A stretch of DNA of 39,513 bases. Source: Acidobacteriota bacterium. Lineage in GTDB: Bacteria; Acidobacteriota; Blastocatellia; Pyrinomonadales; Pyrinomonadaceae. This document shows, piece by piece, positions 9,814-16,437 of the stretch. Under the pieces are notes generated by a model. That model did not search any database. It saw only the letters and a program-made list of their open reading frames with translations, and was not told where the DNA came from. A program made the translations under genes and the position numbers. How positions within the stretch are numbered: the first letter of the stretch is position 1; each line of letters opens with the position of its first letter. The stretch is from NCBI GenBank assembly GCA_029781855.1, contig JAKOVX010000022.1:1-39513 (forward strand). Direction: 5' to 3'.

Positions 9814-9896
9814 TCTATGCTCCTCCTAAATGTCTTTTGGAAAGTAAATCACACCATCTTGGGCCGCAATTTGGTGGTATTTTGTACCTTCCGTTA

Positions 9897-9913
9897 CACA
9901 ATAACTATGCCAA
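9897..9913 (-). promoter_or_regulatory. Candidate sigma-54 promoter of the TonB receptor gene
   Basis: Read on the minus strand the site is TTGGCATAGTTATTGTG. Against the sigma-54 consensus TTGGCACG-N4-TTGCA it keeps TTGGCA and TTG at the correct spacing, but the -12 GC is GT and two bases after TTGGCA differ. Transcription would start about 73 bases before the receptor ATG. The neighbouring gene encodes a sigma-54 activator, which raises the prior; the GC-to-GT change lowers it. Confidence 0.35.
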
Positions 9914-10046
9914 ATCAAATTCGGCGATAAGTCCTTATTTCGTAACAGCTTATTAACACCAATCTCGGAGGATGGAACGTCCGGCTGAATTAAAATACAA
10001 AAAAATGAATAAGGCCTACACGTAGCGAAATTTGTGACGGGAGGTA

Positions 10047-10066
10047 TTGTAGGCGAATTCCTACAA
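10047..10066. promoter_or_regulatory. Dyad operator candidate 1 (GTAGG-N6-CCTAC)
   Basis: TTGTAGG (10047-10053), 6 bases, then CCTACAA (10060-10066): a perfect 7-base-arm dyad. A related half-site pair, CCTAC-ac-GTAG, lies at 10015-10025. The dyad is about 170 bases upstream of the predicted receptor transcription start, the distance range used by sigma-54 enhancer-binding proteins. Confidence 0.5.
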
Positions 10067-10095
10067 ATCGCCTTTTTCTGCTGTTGGAAATTAGT

Positions 10096-10111
10096 GTAGG
10101 AGGCTTCCTAC
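10096..10111. promoter_or_regulatory. Dyad operator candidate 2 (GTAGG-N6-CCTAC)
   Basis: GTAGG (10096-10100), 6 bases, CCTAC (10107-10111); the inner bases extend the arms to GTAGGA/TCCTAC. Same arms and same 6-base spacing as the dyad at 10047-10066, centres 47 bases apart. The repetition of arm sequence and spacing argues against chance. Confidence 0.5.
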
Positions 10112-10160
10112 CGGCCCAAATTGACAAATTCAATTCAGGACCGGTTTCAGAAACTCCTCG

Positions 10161-11570
10161 TTATGACCGGGTCGGGATATTGTGGGTCTTGATCTTGGAA
10201 TTTAGGGTCGTAGCATTCAGTCCCAGCAAGCGGGCAGCTCGTGATTGGTGTCCGCCGGTCTGGTCGAGAGCCCGGCGAATGAGATCTATCTCGAACTTTT
10301 TGATCTCGTCATAGAAATTAATTCCGCGGGAAATATCGATATCACCGGATGTGCCCTCGGTCTGCCGGACCATTTCCATCGCGAGTTCGGGGTCGCTGAC
10401 CTCGGGCCGTAGGCAATCGACCGTGATCTCGTCGGTCGGAGCGATCACGACCGCACGCTCGATGATATTCTCCAGTTCCCGAACGTTCCCGGGATAATAA
10501 TAGCTTTCCAGCAGCGACAGCACCCGCGGCGAAAGATTTTCCGAAATCTCGCGTCCGTTCTCTTCCGAATATTTGCGGATAAAATGCTGCGCGAGCGGCA
10601 GTATGTCCTCGCGTCGGTCGCGAAGCGCCGGCAGCTCGATCGGGACGACCGACAGTCGATAGTAGAGGTCTTCGCGAAAAGTGCCATTCTTGACGGCCTC
10701 TTTAAGGTCGACGTTCGTCGCCGCGATAATTCGAACATCAACTTTCGCCGGCGTCGTATCGCCAAGCGGCGTGAATTCCCGCTCCTGGATCACACGCAAT
10801 AAACGCACCTGTGTTTCGGGCCGCAGATCGCCGATCTCATCCAGGAATATCGATCCTCCGTCGGCAACTTCAAACAGGCCTTTCTTGGCCGCTACAGCTC
10901 CGGTAAACGCTCCTTTTGTGTGGCCGAACAGTTCGGATTCGAGCAGCTCTGACGGAATATTGGAACAATTCACGACAACAAACGGCTCGTCGGTGCGCGG
11001 GCTTGCCTCGTGAATGGCTTTGGCGACGAGTTCCTTACCGGTTCCGCTTTCGCCGGTTATGAGCACCGTTGAACGTGCCGGCCCAACTCGATCGACCAGT
11101 CGAAACACGTTCTCCATCACCTCTGACCGCCCGATAAATCCCTCGCGGCGAACCGACCTGACCATCGCGTGACGAAGTGTCTGGCGTTCTTCTTCCTTCT
11201 TGCGTTTCTTGATTCCCTTGGCGACCAGGGCGACTATCTGTTCATTTTGAAAGGGTTTGCGGATGACGCCGGCCGCTCCCTTTTCCCAGGCCGAAATAGC
11301 CGTGTCAAAGGTCGCGTACGCCGTGACCATCAGGACGACGGCCTCGTGATCGAGCTTCATCAACTGCTCAAGTGCCGTCAGGCCGCCCATGCCGGGCATC
11401 GAAACATCCATCAGCACGAGGTCGAACGGACGCTGAGAATAAATGTCGACCGCCTGCTCACCGGTCTTGGCGAGCTCGACCTTGTAGCCGGCGGTCGAGA
11501 GAATGGTCTCGAGGACGTCGCGCATTATCTCTTCGTCATCGCAGACCAGAATAGAACCTTTCTTTCCCAT
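10161..11570 (-). CDS. NtrC-family sigma-54-dependent response regulator
   Basis: 469 residues in the classical three-domain order. Receiver domain about 5-120, with acidic pocket D11/D12, phospho-acceptor D55 (LVLMDVSMPG) and conserved K105. AAA+ domain about 145-375, with Walker A GESGTGKE at 173-180, the sigma-54-contacting GAFTGA loop at 220-225 and Walker B IFLDEI at 241-246. The C-terminal Fis-type helix-turn-helix is RALDQTGGHQSRAARLLGL (about 440-460). It should activate sigma-54 promoters when phosphorylated. No histidine kinase gene is in the window, so the partner is unknown. ATG at 11570 has a weak GAGAG upstream. The nearest downstream gene on the same strand is the TonB receptor, with paired dyads between them, making it the obvious candidate target. 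Confidence 0.93.
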   Translation of the reverse strand: MGKKGSILVCDDEEIMRDVLETILSTAGYKVELAKTGEQAVDIYSQRPFDLVLMDVSMPGMGGLTALEQLMKLDHEAVVLMVTAYATFDTAISAWEKGAAGVIRKPFQNEQIVALVAKGIKKRKKEEERQTLRHAMVRSVRREGFIGRSEVMENVFRLVDRVGPARSTVLITGESGTGKELVAKAIHEASPRTDEPFVVVNCSNIPSELLESELFGHTKGAFTGAVAAKKGLFEVADGGSIFLDEIGDLRPETQVRLLRVIQEREFTPLGDTTPAKVDVRIIAATNVDLKEAVKNGTFREDLYYRLSVVPIELPALRDRREDILPLAQHFIRKYSEENGREISENLSPRVLSLLESYYYPGNVRELENIIERAVVIAPTDEITVDCLRPEVSDPELAMEMVRQTEGTSGDIDISRGINFYDEIKKFEIDLIRRALDQTGGHQSRAARLLGLNATTLNSKIKTHNIPTRS

Positions 11571-11621
11571 AAACTCTCAATATAGCCTAAGCCCGCGTCA
11601 ATCGTCTATTTCACAACGGTT

Positions 11622-11649
11622 TTGCTGCGGCCGTGACTTGCGGTAGATT
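11622..11649 (+). promoter_or_regulatory. Candidate promoter for a near-leaderless methyltransferase mRNA
   Basis: TTGCTG (11622-11627), 16-base spacer, TAGATT (11644-11649), then 7 bases to the ATG at 11657. Transcription would begin at or next to the start codon. No Shine-Dalgarno is visible for this gene, which fits a leaderless transcript. Confidence 0.4.
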
Positions 11650-11656
11650 GACATTG

Positions 11657-12250
11657 ATGCCGCAGACCTTCGATCGAATAGCGCCGTCCTACGACAAAAT
11701 GATTCGCCCCTACGAACGCCGGTTCCTGGGACGGTGGCGGGCGGAAACCTTAAAAGAACTTCCCACCGACGCGATCATCCTCGAGATCGGTGCCGGCACC
11801 GGTGCCAATTTCGCCTATTATCCGAATTGCAAACAAGCTGTAGCGAGCGAGATCTCGTGTGAAATGCTCAAGTTTGCCGCGGAAAAGACCGCATCGATCG
11901 ATCTCGTCGAGGCAGATGCCGAGGGGCTGCCGTTTGCGTCCGACAGCTTCGACGCCGTCTTCGCGACGCTTGTTTTCTGTTCGATCGCCGATCCGGCTGC
12001 CGCGTTTGCCGAGGTCATCCGCGTCCTAAAACCCAATGGCCACGTCATCCTGCTCGAACACGTCAGGCCAAACGGTTTGCTCGGTTACGTGTTTGACGCC
12101 TTGAGCGTCCTCACGGTTGCTGTCATGGACGATCATTTCAATCGCCGCACTGCACGGCTCGCCGAGGCCGCCGGGCTCGAGGTGCTCGAAGTAAGGTCAA
12201 AGGCACTCGGCATCGTGAACCTGATCATTTGCAGAAAGCAGGCGAAGTAA
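11657..12250 (+). CDS. Class I SAM-dependent methyltransferase
   Basis: 197 residues from the ATG at 11657. A GTG at 11633 would add eight residues (TCGRLTL) that do not look conserved, and MPQTFDRIAPSYDKMIRPYERR is the usual kind of N terminus for UbiE/type-11-like enzymes. Motif I ILEIGAGTGAN lies at 41-51, an acidic motif II region follows, then LPFASDSFDAVFATLVFCSI and EVIRVLKPNGHVILLEHV (motifs IV and V). The C-terminal part resembles membrane-lipid or quinone methyltransferases (EHVRPNGLLGYVFDALSVLT), but the substrate cannot be determined. It is divergent from the response regulator, sharing an 86-base intergenic region, and is followed by sppA after 105 bases. Confidence 0.85.
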   Translation: MPQTFDRIAPSYDKMIRPYERRFLGRWRAETLKELPTDAIILEIGAGTGANFAYYPNCKQAVASEISCEMLKFAAEKTASIDLVEADAEGLPFASDSFDAVFATLVFCSIADPAAAFAEVIRVLKPNGHVILLEHVRPNGLLGYVFDALSVLTVAVMDDHFNRRTARLAEAAGLEVLEVRSKALGIVNLIICRKQAK

Positions 12251-12306
12251 CACTTCGACTAAACCTTTGCCGACCGAAATGCGTAGAATAATGCATACTG
12301 CGGCTA

Positions 12307-12327
12307 AGCATCGTGATTCTCGATGCT
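12307..12327 (+). other. Short hairpin in the leader of sppA
   Basis: AGCATCG (12307-12313) and CGATGCT (12321-12327) pair perfectly around a 7-base loop, 28 bases before the sppA ATG. There is no following T-run, so it is not a terminator of the methyltransferase gene. It could influence sppA translation or be chance. Confidence 0.3.
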
Positions 12328-12355
12328 CTGATCGCGAACAAGCGGGTTTAATAAA

Positions 12356-14155
12356 ATGGCAATGTCAAAAACATCGAAAGTTCTCTTGATCGTCGGCGGC
12401 TTCCTTGTCGTCGCTGTTATGGTCGGCGTGATCCTGCTGGCCGTATTCGCCGAGCGGCTCAGTCGGCCGGACGTGCCTCAAAATAGTGTGTTGGTCCTGA
12501 ATGTCAGCGGCGACCTTCCCGACTATGCTCCGGAGGACCCGCTGGCAAAGGCGTTCGGGGTTCAACCAAAACAATCCTTCTCGAGCCTTCTGACCCAGAT
12601 CCGCAAGGCCAAGGTCGACAACCGCATCGGTGCCGTCCTCCTCGACATTGATTTTCCGGGAATCGGCTGGGCCAAGGCAGACGAGCTTCGCGATGCGATC
12701 GCCGATATGCGCACCTCCGGCAAACCGGTCTACGCCTATCTCGAGATCGGCACCAACCGCGAGTATTACATCGCAACCGCCGCCGAAAAGATCTATCTCT
12801 CGCCGCCGGGAAGCCTCTACGTCAATGGATTTGCGGCCGAGGCGATGTTTTACAAGGGCTCGCTCGACAAGCTCGGCGTCGAGGCCGACGTCATCCAGAT
12901 CGGGCCGAAGTACAAGAACGCCCCCGATCAATACACCCGTACCTCCATGTCAGACGGGCAAAAAGAGGTCATCAACGCCGTACTTGATGAGTACTTTTCA
13001 CGATTCACGAACGCTGTCGCCGAGTCCCGAAAGAAGTCGGTCGACGAGGTAAAAGCGATGGTTGACGCCGCTCCTTACACATCGACGCAGGCCAAAGCTC
13101 AGGGTTTGATCGACGACGTTCTCTACCGCGACCAGGTCGACGACGCGCTAAAAACCCGGCTCGGTTACAAGGCTGACGACAAACTGCGCACGATCAGCGG
13201 CAGCAAATATCGCGAGATCCCATCCGATTCCGTCGGCCTCAACAACGGTGAAAAAGTCGCCGTCATTTACGCCTCGGGAGCAATTACCGGCGGCAGATCG
13301 AGCAACGGCCCGCTAAATGGTGAAATGGTCGGTTCGGACACGATCGTCCAGGCGGTGAACGACGCCGCCAATGACAAATCGATCAAGGCTATCGTCCTAA
13401 GGATAGATTCGCCGGGTGGCTCGGCGATGGCTTCCGATGTGATGTGGCACGCGCTCGAGAATGCTAAAGCCAAGAAACCGCTCGTAGTTTCGATGTCCGA
13501 CGTGGCTGCCTCCGGCGGATATTATATCGCCTGCAACGCGAACAAGATCGTCGCCGAACCGTCGACGATCACCGGTTCGATCGGGATGTTTATGGGCAAG
13601 CCCGTGGTCAAGGGCCTCTACACCTGGCTCGGCGTTTCGAACGAGTACACGATGCGCGGCAAGAACGCCGGCATATTCCGCGAGACAGAACATTGGACCG
13701 ACGCCGAGAAAGCGAAGATGAAGGAGCAGGCCGATTTCGTCTACTACGACAATTTCCTGCCCAAGGTCGCCGCCGGCCGCCAAAAATCGAAGGACGAGAT
13801 CGACGCCATCGGCCAGGGCCGGGTTTGGACCGGTACCCAGGCCAAGCAGAACGGGCTGATCGACGAATTCGGCGGGCTTGAAAAAGCGATCGACATCGCA
13901 AAACAGCTGGCAAACCTGCCCGCGGACAAGGAAGTTCGGCGTGTCGTTTATCCGGCGCCGAGATCGATACTGGACACGTACTTTGGCAGCGACAACGATA
14001 CCGAGGCATCGGCCAAAGACGAGCAGGTCCGGGCCGCGATACTCGAATCGCTGCCGGCCGACGTTCGGCGATCATTCCGCTACGCTTCCCTGCTCGACCG
14101 CATGCAGCGTGGCGAAGCAATGACGATGATGCCGTTCGATCTGGAGATAAAATAG
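12356..14155 (+). CDS. sppA: Signal peptide peptidase SppA, 67-kDa (tandem-domain) type
   Basis: 599 residues, the length of the long SppA form. An N-terminal transmembrane helix (about 8-32) anchors two related S49 domains: 45-275 and 298-540. By analogy with the E. coli enzyme, whose catalytic dyad is K209/S409, the general-base Lys is K187 in the first domain (KYKNAPDQY) and the nucleophile is S386 in the second (DVAASGGYY). Both are present, so it should be active in degrading cleaved signal peptides in the inner membrane. ATG at 12356 has no clear Shine-Dalgarno; a second ATG two codons later would give the same protein less two residues. It is convergent with larB across a 790-base repeat-filled gap. 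Confidence 0.92.
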   Translation: MAMSKTSKVLLIVGGFLVVAVMVGVILLAVFAERLSRPDVPQNSVLVLNVSGDLPDYAPEDPLAKAFGVQPKQSFSSLLTQIRKAKVDNRIGAVLLDIDFPGIGWAKADELRDAIADMRTSGKPVYAYLEIGTNREYYIATAAEKIYLSPPGSLYVNGFAAEAMFYKGSLDKLGVEADVIQIGPKYKNAPDQYTRTSMSDGQKEVINAVLDEYFSRFTNAVAESRKKSVDEVKAMVDAAPYTSTQAKAQGLIDDVLYRDQVDDALKTRLGYKADDKLRTISGSKYREIPSDSVGLNNGEKVAVIYASGAITGGRSSNGPLNGEMVGSDTIVQAVNDAANDKSIKAIVLRIDSPGGSAMASDVMWHALENAKAKKPLVVSMSDVAASGGYYIACNANKIVAEPSTITGSIGMFMGKPVVKGLYTWLGVSNEYTMRGKNAGIFRETEHWTDAEKAKMKEQADFVYYDNFLPKVAAGRQKSKDEIDAIGQGRVWTGTQAKQNGLIDEFGGLEKAIDIAKQLANLPADKEVRRVVYPAPRSILDTYFGSDNDTEASAKDEQVRAAILESLPADVRRSFRYASLLDRMQRGEAMTMMPFDLEIK

Positions 14156-14210
14156 CCGTCAGCCGTTTTAGTTGTCAGGCACTTTGAACTGCCACGCTCT
14201 AGATGAATTG

Positions 14211-14230
14211 CCACTAGCCTTAGCTAGTGG
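14211..14230 (+). repeat. Perfect short hairpin downstream of sppA
   Basis: CCACTAGC (14211-14218), loop CTTA, GCTAGTGG (14223-14230): an 8-bp perfect stem 56 bases past the sppA stop. No T-run follows, so it is more like a small interspersed palindrome than a terminator. The gap 14156-14946 contains no convincing gene; it holds this hairpin, the element at 14322-14406 and the tandem units at 14590-14940. The stretch 14407-14589 shows nothing recognisable. Confidence 0.5.
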
Positions 14231-14321
14231 ATTCGGGCGTCAAGCAAATGATCCCGGCTTTAGCCAAACCTTGGGTCAACGACGAAGAGCCGGGAGCAGA
14301 ATCACCGCCGTACACAATTTA

Positions 14322-14406
14322 AACGCGGATCGCGCGGATGAAGCGGAAAAAGAAGGGATTTCAGATTTGGATCCGTAAGATCCGCCCTATCAGCTCGATC
14401 CGCGTT
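14322..14406. repeat. Interspersed palindromic element, copy 1 (CGCGGAT family)
   Basis: AACGCGGATC (14322-14331) and its exact complement GATCCGCGTT (14397-14406) bound an 85-base element. The left arm continues as 9-base steps GCGGATCGC-GCGGATGAA-GCGGA, and the interior contains a smaller GGATC-CGTAA-GATCC hairpin. A second element with the same arm vocabulary is at 30847-30952. It has no coding capacity; a short open frame crossing it (14172-14378) is not considered a gene. Confidence 0.65.
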
Positions 14407-14589
14407 AAAAAAATCGCTCACAATGTTTTAGCCCCAACTTGTTGAACAGCCCCATGTTTCTCACTGTTGCATAGATAGGATGTTGTACGACGCACAATAT
14501 TATGCTAGGATAAAAAATAACCTTCACGACAGATCAGTCGGCGAGCGATCTTTGATAATTAGTGAGCAGAGAGCGGTCAGACTCTTCCT

Positions 14590-14740
14590 GCTTCCGGCCA
14601 CCGACAACTGACCACTGTCTTGGGCGGGCCGTGCCACTTTGTCGAGAGCAAAACGAAAGTGGCACGATTTGTGGGCTCAACTATTGCAAACACTGAGGTT
14701 AACCCGTACCACTTTGTACGTGAAGTGGAACGATTTTGAG
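14590..14740. repeat. Double-hairpin element, unit A of a diverged tandem pair
   Basis: Order: flank GCTTCCGGCCAC (14590-14601) and CTGACCACTGTC (14608-14619); hairpin A1 with an 11-bp perfect stem CGTGCCACTTT/AAAGTGGCACG (14630-14640/14656-14666); ATTT; core GCTCAACTATTG (14675-14686) to GGTTAACC (14697-14704); hairpin A2, CGTACCACTT/AAGTGGAACG (14705-14714/14723-14732, one A-A mismatch); then ATTTT. Both stems of this unit are built on CCAC. Unit B repeats the layout about 201 bases further on with a different stem sequence. Confidence 0.7.
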
Positions 14741-14783
14741 CCGTCTTTCGACGACGTATCCGACGTCCAGCCTCGGCCCTCTT

Positions 14784-14940
14784 GCTTCCGGCCACTGACC
14801 ACCGGCCACTGACCACTGTCGTTCACCAACCGTCTCACATTCCAATGGGCCGCATTTAATATGAGACGATTTTGGAGCTCAACTATTGTAATAACACGGG
14901 TTAACCCGTCTCACTTTGGCGCGAGAATGAGACGATTTGA
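14784..14940. repeat. Double-hairpin element, unit B of a diverged tandem pair
   Basis: Order: flank GCTTCCGGCCAC (14784-14795) and CTGACCACTGTC (14809-14820); hairpin B1 CGTCTCA/TGAGACG (14831-14837/14862-14868); ATTTT; core GCTCAACTATTG (14877-14888) to the 12-base palindrome CGGGTTAACCCG (14897-14908); hairpin B2 CGTCTCA/TGAGACG (14907-14913/14928-14934); ATTT. Against unit A the 42-base stretch from GCTCAACTATTG to CACTTTG has 34 identities by hand count. The unit ends seven bases before the larB stop codon. Confidence 0.7.
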
Positions 14941-14946
14941 GACGCT

Positions 14947-15708
14947 CTATCTACTGTCCTGAGGTCGCCGATTGATCAGCGAAGCCGTAAACCCGGCCCC
15001 GAATCCGTTATCGATGTTGACGACAGTGACGTTCGACGAACAGGAATTGAGCATGCCCAACAGTGCTGCGATGCCGCCGAACGACGCTCCGTAACCGATG
15101 CTCGTCGGAACGCCGATGACCGGAACACTGACCAGTCCGCCGACGACCGACGGCAGGGCACCTTCCATTCCGGCCGCGACGATCACGACACGAGCGTTTT
15201 GCAGGATCTCTCGCTGCGAGATTATTCGGTGAATTCCGGCAACGCCTGCGTCCCAAATGCGTACGACGCGGTTTCCCATCGCCTCGGCGGTGAGTGCCGC
15301 CTCTTCGGCTACGGGTATGTCGCTTGTGCCGGCCGTGACGATCGCGATCTCGCCCAAACCGCGGTCAGTAGTATCGCGGAGAACGCGGATCAGGTTTGCC
15401 GATTCGTGCCACTCGGCGTCGGAGATCACGTTGCGGACCTCGCCAAAAACATCGGCTGTCGTCCGTGTGATCAAAACGTTCGGTGCCCGCTCGACGAGCT
15501 TCTCGAATATCCCGACGATCTGCTCACGGGTCTTGCCCTGCCCGAAAATGACCTCGGGAAAGCCTTGCCGCTCGGCCCGGCCGTGGTCGATCTTGGCATA
15601 GCCGACGTCCTCGTACGGCAGCCCTTTTAGCTGCTCGATGGCCGTTTCGGTTTCGATGCTGCCGCCGGCAAACGCCTCGAGGATGTTCTTTATATCTTCT
15701 GTATTCAT
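14947..15708 (-). CDS. larB: LarB-type nickel-pincer cofactor biosynthesis carboxylase (PurE-like)
   Basis: 253 residues. The N-terminal third ([31 protein letters not shown]) is the LarB signature, and the C-terminal half is a PurE/AIR-carboxylase-like fold with [41 protein letters not shown] and [14 protein letters not shown] glycine-rich loops. LarB carboxylates and dephospho-adenylates nicotinic acid adenine dinucleotide at the pyridinium ring, the first step toward the Ni-pincer cofactor of lactate racemase LarA and relatives. Neither LarC/LarE nor LarA is encoded in the window. ATG at 15708 has only a weak purine stretch upstream. It is divergent from ubiX with 105 bases between the starts. 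Confidence 0.88.
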   Translation of the reverse strand: MNTEDIKNILEAFAGGSIETETAIEQLKGLPYEDVGYAKIDHGRAERQGFPEVIFGQGKTREQIVGIFEKLVERAPNVLITRTTADVFGEVRNVISDAEWHESANLIRVLRDTTDRGLGEIAIVTAGTSDIPVAEEAALTAEAMGNRVVRIWDAGVAGIHRIISQREILQNARVVIVAAGMEGALPSVVGGLVSVPVIGVPTSIGYGASFGGIAALLGMLNSCSSNVTVVNIDNGFGAGFTASLINRRPQDSR

Positions 15709-15776
15709 GGTCTTTTAAGAATCTACCTTAAACCGGCCTGCGAATAAACTTACACGAGAGCGGTTCCCGCGAACGC

Positions 15777-15805
15777 TTTCAAATTTCGGATTCGGGGGCT
15801 AATAT
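15777..15805 (+). promoter_or_regulatory. Candidate promoter of ubiX, near-leaderless
   Basis: TTTCAA (15777-15782), 17-base spacer, TAATAT (15800-15805), then 8 bases to the ubiX ATG at 15814. The -10 to ATG distance matches that of the gene at 20796, and no purine-rich ribosome site intervenes. Confidence 0.4.
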
Positions 15806-15813
15806 CGAACCAT

Positions 15814-16434
15814 ATGGAACTGACCGTCGCGATCACCGGTGCATCCGGCACCATCTACGCTAGGCGCACGCTCCAGCTTCTGGCTGAAAGCGGCGTTGTC
15901 GACACGATCAATCTGATAATGTCGGGAACGGCCGCGACGGTCGCGCAGGTCGAACTAGGGGTCAACCTGAAAGATCCGAACGCCGCGAAACTCAACGCAT
16001 GGCTTGGATTGCCGTCAGACTCGAAGTTGATCCGCTACTGGCGGCTCGACAACCTCGCGGCTAAGCCGTCTTCGGGTTCGCACAAGCAGGCCGGGATGAT
16101 AATAGTCCCCTGCTCGATGGGAACGCTCGGAGCGATCGCGTCCGGTGCCGGCACAAATTTGATCCACCGTGCCGCCGATGTATGCCTCAAAGAAGGCCGG
16201 AAGCTGCTCCTCGTGCCGCGTGAAACGCCGTATAACGCGATCCATCTTGAAAATATGCTCCGCCTATCCCACGCCGGAGCGAGAATATTGCCCGCGAGCC
16301 CAGGCTTCTATCACCGGCCGAAGACGATCGACGATCTGGTCGAGCATCTTTGTTTCCGGATACTTGATCAATTTGATATTCCACACTCGAAAAAGAGCCA
16401 ATGGACCGGCGAGGAGGTTGCACAAGGAGAATAG
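15814..16434 (+). CDS. ubiX: UbiX-family flavin prenyltransferase
   Basis: 206 residues. The N-terminal flavin-binding loop is VAITGASGTIYA (5-16), and the second signature is IIVPCSMGTLGAIASGAGTNLIHRAADVCLKEGRKLLLVPRETPYN, the core of UbiX/Pad1 enzymes including the R-E-T-P segment. It transfers a dimethylallyl group to reduced FMN to make the prenylated flavin needed by UbiD-type decarboxylases. The window has no UbiD, but MqnD is encoded further along the same strand, so the product may serve the decarboxylase of the futalosine menaquinone route; this is inference. It ends 3 bases before the next gene, whose ribosome site overlaps its last codons. Confidence 0.9.
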   Translation: MELTVAITGASGTIYARRTLQLLAESGVVDTINLIMSGTAATVAQVELGVNLKDPNAAKLNAWLGLPSDSKLIRYWRLDNLAAKPSSGSHKQAGMIIVPCSMGTLGAIASGAGTNLIHRAADVCLKEGRKLLLVPRETPYNAIHLENMLRLSHAGARILPASPGFYHRPKTIDDLVEHLCFRILDQFDIPHSKKSQWTGEEVAQGE

Positions 16435-16437
16435 CTG

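Noticed and set aside
10051..10073. Terminator AGGCGA/TCGCCT followed by Ts on the plus strand
   Set aside because: There is no plus-strand gene upstream for it to end, the loop is 11 bases, and it overlaps the more convincing dyad at 10047-10066.
14172..14378. 68-residue open frame after sppA
   Set aside because: It runs through a hairpin and the CGCGGAT palindromic element, has no ribosome site and no protein-like pattern.
14590..14940. CRISPR-like array
   Set aside because: Only two units, about 201 bases apart, with internally paired arms and no uniform repeat-spacer structure.
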